DNA of 64,000 nt. Origin: Pseudomonadota bacterium. GTDB taxonomy: Bacteria; Desulfobacterota; Desulfovibrionia; Desulfovibrionales; Desulfomicrobiaceae. The position numbers and the translations under genes are program-made. The DNA lies in contig JAHIQM010000008.1 of NCBI GenBank assembly GCA_018902545.1, forward strand, positions 1 to 64,000, written 5' to 3'. The notes below the pieces were generated by a model. That model did not search any database. It was not told the origin of the DNA and was given only the letters and a program-made list of their open reading frames with translations. This document shows positions 38,706 to 47,983 of the stretch, piece by piece (the first letter of the stretch is position 1; the number at the start of each line of letters is the position of its first letter).

Positions 38706-40301
38706 ATGGAACTCCTGCATAACCCCATATTTCTCTTGCTGGCCGTCATTTTGTCCGGGCATCTGCTGGGCAAGGTGAAAATACTGTCCTTTTCCCTCGG
38801 CTCTTCGGGCATCGTCTTCACCGGCCTTCTGGCCGGATTCGCGGGCTTCAGCCTGCCCGGAGTGATCCAGAGCCTGGGACTGGTCCTTTTCATCTATTCC
38901 GTAGGCCAGCAGGCCGGACCGGGCTTCCTGCATTCCATGAAACGCGGGGGGCTGGCCATGAGTCTCGGGGCCTTGGCCATGATAGTTGCGGGTCTGCTCA
39001 CGGCCCTTGGCTGCAAGGCCTGGTTCGGATTTTCCAAGGAGATCACTGCCGGACTCTTTGCCGGAGCGCTGACCTCCACTCCGGGCCTGGCCGTGGCCGT
39101 GGAACTGGCCCATGACAGCGCCGCCCCGGCCGCCTACGGCGTCGCCTACACGTTCGGCGTGGTTGGAGTGGTGCTCATGGTCAAGTTCCTGCCGCGTCTG
39201 CTGCGCGCCGATATCCGGCAGGAAGAGGAAAGGCTGGAACGGGAACTGAGCAGTCTGCACCCGCAGATGGAGTTCACGCATCTGCGGGTCACCAACCCCA
39301 ACCTTTGCACCGGCCCATTGTCTCAGGTCCTGCCCGCACGCATGGCAGAAATAACAATCACTCGGGTACTGAGGGCAGGAAGCCAGAGCCCGGAACTGCC
39401 CGTGGCAGAAACGGTCCTGAACATGAACGACACGGTGCGGGTGGTGGGAACGTCCGAAGCGCTGCACCGGGCCGAAGTAGTCATAGGACCGGTGGTAGAG
39501 GCCGATCTGGCCTTCAATTCCGTGCTCATCAAAAAGAAGATCCTGCTTTCCCGCCCCGAAGTGGCCGGCAAGACCCTGCGTGCGCTGAACCTGAGCCACG
39601 TCTTCGGAGTCCAGGTCTCACGCATCACCCGCAACGGGTTCGACTGCCCGGCCGGAGCCAATGTGCGCCTGCGTCAGGGGGATGTGCTGCATGTGGTCGG
39701 CCACCCCGAGACTCTGGAAAACGTCAAGAAAATGCTGGGTAACGATGTGCGTGCGCTGTTCGCCACCAGCGTAGCCGTGCTCCTGACCGGCTTGTTCTGC
39801 GGGCTGGTGGCCGGGGCTGTGCCGCTCTATCTGCCCGGGCTTGGAATCTTCACCCTCGGCTCCACCGGCGGAGTGCTGCTGGCGGGTCTTGTCTTCGGCG
39901 CAGTGCGCCAGGTTGGCCCCGTGATCACCGAGCTGCCGGCCACGACCAACGCCCTGATCCGCGACTTGGGCCTGGGACTTTTTCTGGCCGTGGTCGGCAC
40001 GGCGGCGGGAGGGACATTGGTACCCACGCTGCAGGAGTACGGGCTGCCCCTCTTCCTGGGCGGAGCGATCATGACGCTTGCGCCCATGCTCACCGGAGTG
40101 CTGCTGTGCTTCAAGGCCTTGCGCATCCCGTTTCTGCGCATGCTCGGAGTCGTCACCGGGGGCATGACCTCAACGCCGGGACTGGCGGCTGCTGCGTCCC
40201 TGAGCGACACGTCCTACGCGGCCACGGCCTACGCCACGGTCTATCCCGTGGCGCTGGTAGGTATGATCGTGGCTTCAAAAATCATCATGCTGCTGGACTG
40301 A
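38706..40301 (+). CDS. AspT/YidE/YbjL-type transporter with TrkA_C domains
   Basis: Duplicated membrane module with GALTSTPGLAVAVE and GVVTGGMTSTPGLAAAASLSD; central TrkA_C-like region. Confidence 0.9.
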   Translation: MELLHNPIFLLLAVILSGHLLGKVKILSFSLGSSGIVFTGLLAGFAGFSLPGVIQSLGLVLFIYSVGQQAGPGFLHSMKRGGLAMSLGALAMIVAGLLTALGCKAWFGFSKEITAGLFAGALTSTPGLAVAVELAHDSAAPAAYGVAYTFGVVGVVLMVKFLPRLLRADIRQEEERLERELSSLHPQMEFTHLRVTNPNLCTGPLSQVLPARMAEITITRVLRAGSQSPELPVAETVLNMNDTVRVVGTSEALHRAEVVIGPVVEADLAFNSVLIKKKILLSRPEVAGKTLRALNLSHVFGVQVSRITRNGFDCPAGANVRLRQGDVLHVVGHPETLENVKKMLGNDVRALFATSVAVLLTGLFCGLVAGAVPLYLPGLGIFTLGSTGGVLLAGLVFGAVRQVGPVITELPATTNALIRDLGLGLFLAVVGTAAGGTLVPTLQEYGLPLFLGGAIMTLAPMLTGVLLCFKALRIPFLRMLGVVTGGMTSTPGLAAAASLSDTSYAATAYATVYPVALVGMIVASKIIMLLD

Positions 40302-40323
40302 CCAGCGTAGTCCATGGGCCGCA

Positions 40324-40776
40324 TCACTCCCGGCCCATGGTCTGGGGCATGGGCGCAGCCACGACCTGACCCCGGACCCGCACCTGTCCCAAAGCCGAAA
40401 TCTCCACCTCAACCACGATCTTCCTGCCCCGCCTCTCAATGACCCGCGCCACAAGCTCAAGCTCCGGCCCAAGCGGCGTGGGCCTCAGAAAATCCACATG
40501 CAGCGAGGCCGTCACATAGCGTTGGGGCTGCCCGTCATCCCCGGCCGCAGCGGCCGCGGCCGTGCCCACTCCGTGACAGTCCACCAGCGAAGCGAGCATT
40601 CCGCCATAAACGAACCCAGGCAGGGCGATATGCTCCGGCCGGGGCGTAAAGCGTCCCACGCCCTGCGCTCCGTCCCAATGGGTTTGAATATGCAGGCCCT
40701 GGGGGTTGTTTTTTCCGCAGCCGTAGCAATGGCTCAAGTCTTCGGCGTAGCGGTGCTGAACGGGAATGTTGGTCAT
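40324..40776 (-). CDS. PaaI-like hotdog thioesterase
   Basis: CYGCGKNNPQGLHI, GFVYGGMLASLVDCHG, ASLHVDFLRPTPLG. Confidence 0.87.
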   Translation of the reverse strand: MTNIPVQHRYAEDLSHCYGCGKNNPQGLHIQTHWDGAQGVGRFTPRPEHIALPGFVYGGMLASLVDCHGVGTAAAAAAGDDGQPQRYVTASLHVDFLRPTPLGPELELVARVIERRGRKIVVEVEISALGQVRVRGQVVAAPMPQTMGRE

Positions 40777-40795
40777 AAAAATCCTCCTTATGAAT

Positions 40796-40843
40796 AAAGA
40801 ATAGGTCCTATAGGTCTCAGGGGACCTATAGGACCTATTCTTT
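40796..40843. repeat. Perfect 21-bp inverted repeat
   Basis: AAAGAATAGGTCCTATAGGTC-tcaggg-GACCTATAGGACCTATTCTTT. Confidence 0.9.
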
Positions 40844-40880
40844 CTGCAATGCAACCCAAAGCGAGCGTCAAACGTCGACG

Positions 40881-41147
40881 CTATTTCTCCTGGGCCGAGA
40901 GCCAATCGACGATGAGCCCGTGCTCTTCGTGAGTGACCGCAGGGGCGTTGCCCTTGGCCAGCATCCTGGCCACCGTGGCTGACCAGGCGGTCTGATCCTT
41001 GACTCCGTATGCAGCGCGGACCCGTCCCATATCGTGGCACGAGCTGCAGGTTTTCTCCACCAACTCCTTGGTGTCACCCGCGATCGCTAAAAAGGCTCCC
41101 AGACACAAAAGCGCTGCGCCCAACGTCATGACCCGAATCGTTTTCAT
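40881..41147 (-). CDS. Small c-type cytochrome
   Basis: Signal peptide; KTCSSCHDMGRV. Confidence 0.85.
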   Translation of the reverse strand: MKTIRVMTLGAALLCLGAFLAIAGDTKELVEKTCSSCHDMGRVRAAYGVKDQTAWSATVARMLAKGNAPAVTHEEHGLIVDWLSAQEK

Positions 41148-41246
41148 CACAATCCCTCCGTTTAGAAAAACCTGGAAATCAGCATGGCATATTGATAATT
41201 CAATTTGCGGCTCAAGGAAAGCCCATGCCGACAAGCCTGCGAAAAA

Positions 41247-42608
41247 TCAGCGCCGCCCTACCCGGCCCAGGGAGCAGAACACTCCCGCCACGCAAAGCCC
41301 CGCACATACAGCGAAAATGATCTTCATGCTGGCCAGAAATTCCGGAATCGTGTCGGGAGCGATCTGGCGATCCTGCAGCAGAAAGCCAAACACCACGGCC
41401 GAGATGCCCATGGACAGGGTCATGCCGAAGGTGCGCATGGTCGCGACCAGGCTTGAGGCGATGCTGTAATCCCTCGGCTCCACGCTGCCCATGACCACGC
41501 TCATGTTGGGCGAGGCAAAAAGGGCAAATCCCAGACCCTGAAGGGCCAGAATCGCGCCTATTTCCCACAGCCCGGTCTGAACCCCGATGCCGCACAGAGC
41601 CCACAGGCCAAGGGCGCACAGCGCCATGCCCAGGCTGGCCAGCCAGGCCGCGTTGAAGCGGTCGGACAAAATCCCGGCCAGGGGGGACAAAAGGCTCTGC
41701 ACGACAGGCTGGACAATAAGGATGAACCCGGCGTGCATGGGCGTGAAGCCTTTGACCACCTGCAGATAAAGGCTGAGCAGGAAGCCCACCGCGAAGGTGC
41801 CCGCATAGTTGATCAGCGTTGCCAGGCTCGAAAGCAGAAATACGCGATTGGCCGTGAGCAAGGTCAGGTCGATGAGCGGGTGGACTGTGCTTCGCGAACG
41901 CAGCACGAAAAGGCCCCCCAGGATCAGAGCCACCCCGAGCAGCGGGAGCCCCCGCTCAGGGCTAGCCAATCCGGTCAGTCCGCTGACGCAGCAGACCACA
42001 AAGGCCGCGTAAAACAGGCTGCCGACCAGATCGAAGCTCTCGCCCCGCGCCGGGCGCCACTCGTCCTTGATCCTGCGGGCCATGACCCAGGCCAGCAGAC
42101 CCGGAGGAAGGCTGAGGAAGAACACCGCGCGCCATCCGGCCAGGGACGTCATCATTCCGCCCACCAGCGGCCCCACGGACAGGCCGAGGTAGACGCAGGC
42201 GACCAGGATACCCATGACCCGGCCACGCTCACCCCGAGGATAGATCTCCGTCACGATGGCCACCGCCGTGGCCAGAATCATGGCCGCGCCCACGCCCTGC
42301 AGCACGCGCAGGGCCACCAGGCTGGCCACGGACCAGGCCAGGGAAGCGCTTAATGAAAAGGCGATGAACACGCCCGTGCCCCAGACAAAGGTGCGCCTGC
42401 GGCCCAGAATGTCGGCCAGCCGCCCCACGGGCAGGAGAATGGCCGCCAGAGCGAGAATGTAACTTCCGGCCACCCAACTCAGCTCCACGGCCGAAGCCCC
42501 GAGTTCGACCTGCACCACGGGCAGGGTGATGGCCACGGCGGACATCATGAAAGGGACCAGAAAACTGGCCACGGACGCGGCAGCCAGGGCGGCGGTTTGA
42601 ATACGCAT
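41247..42608 (-). CDS. MFS transporter (DHA2-like)
   Basis: Multi-TM; GRLADILGRRRTFVWG motif A. Confidence 0.92.
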   Translation of the reverse strand: MRIQTAALAAASVASFLVPFMMSAVAITLPVVQVELGASAVELSWVAGSYILALAAILLPVGRLADILGRRRTFVWGTGVFIAFSLSASLAWSVASLVALRVLQGVGAAMILATAVAIVTEIYPRGERGRVMGILVACVYLGLSVGPLVGGMMTSLAGWRAVFFLSLPPGLLAWVMARRIKDEWRPARGESFDLVGSLFYAAFVVCCVSGLTGLASPERGLPLLGVALILGGLFVLRSRSTVHPLIDLTLLTANRVFLLSSLATLINYAGTFAVGFLLSLYLQVVKGFTPMHAGFILIVQPVVQSLLSPLAGILSDRFNAAWLASLGMALCALGLWALCGIGVQTGLWEIGAILALQGLGFALFASPNMSVVMGSVEPRDYSIASSLVATMRTFGMTLSMGISAVVFGFLLQDRQIAPDTIPEFLASMKIIFAVCAGLCVAGVFCSLGRVGRR

Positions 42609-42757
42609 GCTTCCTCCAGGAATCGGCCCTGATTAGTCCCGGTCGGGCTAGGGTGCAAGCCCCCGCAACCAGAGATGACGAAAATGACAAAAACGGTTGC
42701 GCGCCTCTTGTTTTCATCCAATCGATGATCTATCGGCATGGCTCGCAAGGAGCACCC

Positions 42758-43672
42758 ATGCTGACATCCATGAATTCCATCATCGACAAGGCCTTGACTC
42801 TGCCCCGGCAGACTGTGGCCGTAGCCTGCGCGCAGGACGCCGAAGCCCTTCGGGCCGTGGCCGAGGCTCACGCCATTGGCCTGGCCGACTTCATATTGGT
42901 CGGGAACACGGATAAAATCAGGGCCATCGCCGACACGATAGAACTTGACCTCGCTCCGTTCGAAATGCTCGACGCTCGCGGCGAGACTTGCGGGGCGGCG
43001 ACCACGGTAGGGATCGTGGCCTCGGGCCGGGCGCAGATCCTGCTCAAGGGTTTTCTCGACTCCTCCGTCCTGTTCAAGGCCGTCCTTGACCGCAACGCTG
43101 GCCTGCGCAACGGCTCCACGGTCAGCCACACCGTGGTCATGGATGTGCCCGGCTTCGACAAGCTCTATCTCTTGACCGACGCGGCCATGATCATACGGCC
43201 CGATCTTCAGACCAAGCGGGAGATCGTGCTCAACGCCGTGAAGGTGGCCCGCGCTCTGGGCAACGCCGACCCCGTGGTCGGGGTGTTGTGCGAGTCCGAA
43301 AAGGTCAATCCGAAGATGCCCGCCACGGTGGACGCGGCGGCCCTGGTGGAGATGAACCGCACCGGCGCACTGCCCGGATGCCGCGTGGGCGGACCCTACG
43401 CCCTGGACAACGCCATCAGCGAAGAGGCCGCGCGGCACAAGGGCATGAATGACCCCCTTGCGGGCAAGGCCGACATCCTGCTGGCTCCGGACCTTGCGGC
43501 AGGCAACATCTTCTACAAGAGCCTCATGTATTTCGCCCGCGCCCGCTCGGCCGGGGTGGTCATGGGCACCAAGGCACCGGTACTGCTCAACTCGCGGGCC
43601 GATTCCCACCAGACCAAGATCAACGCCGTGGCTCTGGGCATCCTCATGGCCGCCAGCGCGGAGCGATCATGA
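42758..43672 (+). CDS. ptb: Phosphate butyryltransferase / phosphate acyltransferase
   Basis: PTA_PTB family features; start codon overlap with buk. Confidence 0.86.
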   Translation: MLTSMNSIIDKALTLPRQTVAVACAQDAEALRAVAEAHAIGLADFILVGNTDKIRAIADTIELDLAPFEMLDARGETCGAATTVGIVASGRAQILLKGFLDSSVLFKAVLDRNAGLRNGSTVSHTVVMDVPGFDKLYLLTDAAMIIRPDLQTKREIVLNAVKVARALGNADPVVGVLCESEKVNPKMPATVDAAALVEMNRTGALPGCRVGGPYALDNAISEEAARHKGMNDPLAGKADILLAPDLAAGNIFYKSLMYFARARSAGVVMGTKAPVLLNSRADSHQTKINAVALGILMAASAERS

Positions 43673-44757
43673 AGATACTGGTCATAAACCCCGGCTCCAC
43701 CTCCACCAAGATCGCGGTCTTCACAGGCGGGGAACCGCTCTTCACGGAAACCATCCGCCATGAGGCGTCCGAGCTGGCCCGCTTCGCCAGCGTCATGGAC
43801 CAGGAGGGCTTCCGGCGAGAAACGATTCTGAAGACCCTGCAACGTCAAGGCATCCTACTCGCGGACCTGGAGGCGGTCATCGGGCGCGGCGGGCTCCTGC
43901 GTCCCATGCCCGGCGGGGTGTACGCCGTCGGCCCGGAAATGCTCGGCGACCTGCGTTCCTGTCGCTTCGGAGCCCATGCGTCCAACCTCGGCGCGATCCT
44001 GGCCCATGACCTGGCGGCTGACAGCGGCATCCCCGCGCTTATCGCAGATCCCGTGGTGGTGGATGAACTCGGCCCCCTGGCCCGCTACTCCGGGCATCCG
44101 GACATCAAACGGCGCAGCATCTTCCACGCCCTCAATCACAAGGCCGTGGCCAGACGTGTGGCGCGGGAACTGGGGCGGCCCTACGAGGATCTGCGGCTCA
44201 TCGTTGCCCATCTGGGCGGCGGAGTGTCCGTGGGCGCGCACGAACTGGGGCGGGTGGTGGATGTCAACAACGCCCTGGACGGCGACGGTCCGTTCTCTCC
44301 CGAACGCAGTGGCGGCCTGCCCGCTGGCGACGTCGTGGGCTGGTGCTTCGCGCCGGGGGCACGCGAGGCGGACATCCGGCGCAGGATCACGGGCGAGGGA
44401 GGCTTGCTGGCCTATCTGGGCACGGCAGACGGCGTGGCGGTCGAGAAGCGCATCCTGGGCGGCGACGAGACGGCTCGGGAGGTGCGTGAGGCCATGGCCT
44501 ACCAGACGGCCAAGGAGATCGGGACCATGGGCGCGGTGCTCGGCGGGCAGGTCGACGCCGTGGCCCTCACCGGCGGCCTCATGCACGACCGGGAGCTGGC
44601 CCGCCTCATCAGCGCACGGGTGGCATTCCTGGGGCCGGTCATCATCCATGCGGGAGAGGACGAGATGTCAGCCCTGGCCCAGGCAGCCCTGCTCGGCCTG
44701 GCAGACCCGCACTCGATCCTTTCCTATCCGCCCCGGCCGCAGACCGTATCCACCTAA
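43669..44757 (+). CDS. buk: Butyrate kinase
   Basis: ILVINPGSTSTKIAVF, VAHLGGGVSVGAHELGRVVDVNNALDGDGPFSPERSG. Confidence 0.94.
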   Translation: MKILVINPGSTSTKIAVFTGGEPLFTETIRHEASELARFASVMDQEGFRRETILKTLQRQGILLADLEAVIGRGGLLRPMPGGVYAVGPEMLGDLRSCRFGAHASNLGAILAHDLAADSGIPALIADPVVVDELGPLARYSGHPDIKRRSIFHALNHKAVARRVARELGRPYEDLRLIVAHLGGGVSVGAHELGRVVDVNNALDGDGPFSPERSGGLPAGDVVGWCFAPGAREADIRRRITGEGGLLAYLGTADGVAVEKRILGGDETAREVREAMAYQTAKEIGTMGAVLGGQVDAVALTGGLMHDRELARLISARVAFLGPVIIHAGEDEMSALAQAALLGLADPHSILSYPPRPQTVST

Positions 44758-44884
44758 AAGGCATGCAGAATTTGCGTTGCAGATACCTCCTGGAATTAAA
44801 CGGGAATTGCCCCTTTTCCAGCAGCTCGCTCTGGGGTAATGATAAATTTCCGTACTCATCCAAAGCCCTGAGGAGCCGCAGGAA

Positions 44885-45280
44885 ATGAACAAAAAAATCA
44901 TCTGGGACAAATCTTTCGAGACCGGCATTGACGAAGTCGACGCCCAGCACCAGCGTCTGGTCGAAATCATCAATTCCCTGGCCGACGGCATCGGCCACGC
45001 ATCCATGAAGGACCTGCAAGGCATCCTCTCAAAGCTCAAGGAATACGCCCAGTACCACTTCCAGACCGAGGAAGGGATCATGGAGGCTTCGGCCTACACC
45101 GAACTGGAGGACCACAAGGCGGAGCACAGTGCCTTTGTAGACCAGATTCTGCTCTTCGACCTGGACGTTATCCTGGCCTCGGAAGGCCTGGCCTGGGACA
45201 TGTTCCATTTCCTGCGCGGCTGGCTGACCAATCATATCCTCGTGGTCGACCGGCAGTTTTCGACATCGTTGCAGACCTGA
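44885..45280 (+). CDS. Bacteriohemerythrin
   Basis: VDAQHQRLVEIIN, HFQTEE, HKAEH, NHILVVD. Confidence 0.94.
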   Translation: MNKKIIWDKSFETGIDEVDAQHQRLVEIINSLADGIGHASMKDLQGILSKLKEYAQYHFQTEEGIMEASAYTELEDHKAEHSAFVDQILLFDLDVILASEGLAWDMFHFLRGWLTNHILVVDRQFSTSLQT

Positions 45281-45408
45281 CAGCCGCCCGCGACTTTCCC
45301 TTGAACAACCCCGACGCAGGCCGCGCTCGCTTTGGCCCAGGTTCGGGTTACGCCGATGGCCATGCCCGCGAGGCCCGTCCGCCGTCTCCTCCATCCGGAG
45401 CATATTGA

Positions 45409-46779
45409 ATGAGGATACTTGTTTTTCTGCTTTTTCTTCTGACCGGCTGCCACGCCTTCACCCCCGTCCCCGTGCCCGTTCCGGAACTGCCGCAAGCCTA
45501 TCGCGAGTACTCCGGCGAGCATGAAGCGGACCAGCAGTGGTGGCGCGACCTTGGCAGTGACGATCTGAACATGCTGGTGGACGAAGCCCTGCGCTCCGCC
45601 CCGGACATGCGCGTGGCCCTGGCCCGCCTCGATCAGGCGCAGGCGGCGGCGGAAAAGACCGGCAGCGCCCTGTGGCCGACCATAGGCGCCAGCGCCGAGG
45701 CCAGGCGCGCCTGGATCAAGCCCGAGACCGGCAACGTGGCCCAAAGCGACACCTACGACCTTGGGCTCGCGGCCAGTTATGAACTTGATCTGTGGGGCCG
45801 TGTCCGGGCCCTGCGTCAGGCCGATACCCTCAACGTCATGGCCAGCCGTGACGACCTGCGCACCGCGGCCCTGACGTTGAGCGGTGAAATCGCAGGAGCC
45901 TGGATATCCCTGAGTTCGACCCGCCAGCAGCTTGCCGTGCTGGCGGAGCAGCAGCGCACCAACGCGGACATCCTCTCCTCCCTGGAACTGCGTTTCGCCA
46001 ACTCCCTGACCTCGGCCCTGGACGTGCTGCAGCAGCGCGAAGCCATGGCCCAGACCGAAACCATTATTTTCCCTCTGCGGGCTGAAGCAGTGCGTCTTGA
46101 AAACAGGCTCAATCTGCTCCTCGGCAAGGCTCCGGGCACCCTTGACCTCTCCGCCGCGTCAAGCCTGCCCGAGCCCATGCCCATGCCGCAGGCGGGCCTT
46201 CCTGCGGAGTTGCTGCACGAGCGCCCCGATATCCGCGCCGCCAGGGAGCGTCTGCACGAATCGGGCTGGGATCTGGCCGCCGCACGGGCGGACCGCCTGC
46301 CGGCACTGCGCCTGACGGGCAACTTCGAACACAGCGGCAGCGACGCCAGCCGCATCTTCGACAACTGGCTGGCCAACCTGGCCGCGTCGCTGACCGCTCC
46401 CATCATCGACGGCGGCAGCCGCCGGGCCGAGGTTAAACGGCAGGAAGCCGTTCGCCAGGAACGTCTGGCCGCCTACGAAAAAACAGTTTTCACGGCCCTG
46501 TCCGAGGTGGACACGGGTGTGAGCGCCGTCCTCAAACAGATCGACCTGGTGCGCGCCCTCGAAGCGCAGCGGGACGCTGCCCAAGCCGCGCTGACCAGCG
46601 CACGGATCCGCTACCAGAATGGCGTGCTCGACTTCGACACAATGCTGTCCCTGCTCCTCAAGCTGCAGCAACTCGAACGAACCCGGATCAGGGAGCAGGC
46701 CTCCCTCCTGACCCAGCAGACCGGACTTTGCCGGGCCCTGGGCAAGGGCTGGCGTTCCTCTTTTCCCGATGCATCCTGA
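45409..46779 (+). CDS. TolC/NodT-type outer membrane efflux lipoprotein
   Basis: Lipobox LLTGC; internal OEP repeats. Confidence 0.92.
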   Translation: MRILVFLLFLLTGCHAFTPVPVPVPELPQAYREYSGEHEADQQWWRDLGSDDLNMLVDEALRSAPDMRVALARLDQAQAAAEKTGSALWPTIGASAEARRAWIKPETGNVAQSDTYDLGLAASYELDLWGRVRALRQADTLNVMASRDDLRTAALTLSGEIAGAWISLSSTRQQLAVLAEQQRTNADILSSLELRFANSLTSALDVLQQREAMAQTETIIFPLRAEAVRLENRLNLLLGKAPGTLDLSAASSLPEPMPMPQAGLPAELLHERPDIRAARERLHESGWDLAAARADRLPALRLTGNFEHSGSDASRIFDNWLANLAASLTAPIIDGGSRRAEVKRQEAVRQERLAAYEKTVFTALSEVDTGVSAVLKQIDLVRALEAQRDAAQAALTSARIRYQNGVLDFDTMLSLLLKLQQLERTRIREQASLLTQQTGLCRALGKGWRSSFPDAS

Positions 46780-46797
46780 AAACAAAGCGATATAGCC

Positions 46798-47979
46798 ATG
46801 ATAATACCTGAATGCGACTCCACCAAGCCCATGTCTCCTAAAATAAAGATGCTCATCCTTGTTCTGGCCCTGCTGGTGCTTGGGGCCGGGATTTTCACGG
46901 CGGTGCGTTTCATCAAGACGCGCCCCAAGCCCCCGCAACGCCCACCGGCTGTCATCGCGCCGCTGATCGAGACGGTCGCCGTCGCGGCGGGTGACGAGAC
47001 GGTGGTCATCAGGGCGTTGGGCACGGTCGTACCTGCGCGACAGACCCAGATCCGGGCCGAGGTGGCCGGTGTCGTCCGTGAAATCGCACCCGGCTTCCTG
47101 CCCGGCGCGACAGTGGCCGGAGCAAGCCCCCTGCTGCGACTGGTCGACGACGACTTCCGTCTGTCCGTGGCCGGGAGAGAGGCAGATCTTGAAAACGTCC
47201 GGGCCGCACTCGAACTTGAACAGGGATACCAAGAGGTGGCCCGGCACGAATGGGACCTGCTCGCCATGACCGGCAAGGCCGGAGAGAGTCCGGATCTTGC
47301 ACTGCGAAAACCGCAACTGGCCCAGGCCAGGGCCAAGGTGCGCCAATCCGAGGCGGCCCTGGAACAGGCGCGCCTGGACCTGAAACGGACCACGATAAGT
47401 GCGCCCTTCACCGCCCTGGTCCTCGACAAGCACGTGGAGGTCGGCTCCAGGGTTTCCATCACCGATACCCTGGCTACCCTGGTCGATACCCGTGAATACT
47501 GGATCGAAGCCACCGTCGCGGTGGACCGTCTGCCCTGGATCACGCTGCCCTCAAAAGATGGCCAGGGCTCGGCGGTACGCATCCGCTCCCAGGCCAGCGG
47601 GGCCGAGCGCGAGGGACGCATTCTGCGCCTGCGCGGAGATCTGGAGGAGCAAGGGCGGCTGGCCCGGATGCAGATATCCCTGCCCGCCCCTCTTGATGCC
47701 CTGCCCGCCCCCATCCTGCTGGGAGAGTACGTGCGCCTTGAAATCGAAGGCCGGCGGCTTGAAAACGTGATCCGCCTGCCCAGATCCGCCCTGCGCGAAA
47801 ACGACACGGTTTGGACCGTCCACAACGCAACCCTGGCCATCCGGCAGGCCGAGATCGCCTGGCGCGACACGGACTGGGTTCTGATCTCGGGCGGGCTCGA
47901 TTCCGGCGACATTGTGGTGACCAGCGATCTGAGCACCCCCATCGACGGCATGCCCGTCACCCTCGGTCAGGAAAGGTAG
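46798..47979 (+). CDS. RND efflux periplasmic adaptor
   Basis: N-terminal TM, lipoyl/barrel-sandwich motif, LDLKRTTISAPFTALVLDKHVEVG. Confidence 0.92.
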   Translation: MIIPECDSTKPMSPKIKMLILVLALLVLGAGIFTAVRFIKTRPKPPQRPPAVIAPLIETVAVAAGDETVVIRALGTVVPARQTQIRAEVAGVVREIAPGFLPGATVAGASPLLRLVDDDFRLSVAGREADLENVRAALELEQGYQEVARHEWDLLAMTGKAGESPDLALRKPQLAQARAKVRQSEAALEQARLDLKRTTISAPFTALVLDKHVEVGSRVSITDTLATLVDTREYWIEATVAVDRLPWITLPSKDGQGSAVRIRSQASGAEREGRILRLRGDLEEQGRLARMQISLPAPLDALPAPILLGEYVRLEIEGRRLENVIRLPRSALRENDTVWTVHNATLAIRQAEIAWRDTDWVLISGGLDSGDIVVTSDLSTPIDGMPVTLGQER

Positions 47980-47983
47980 GCTC

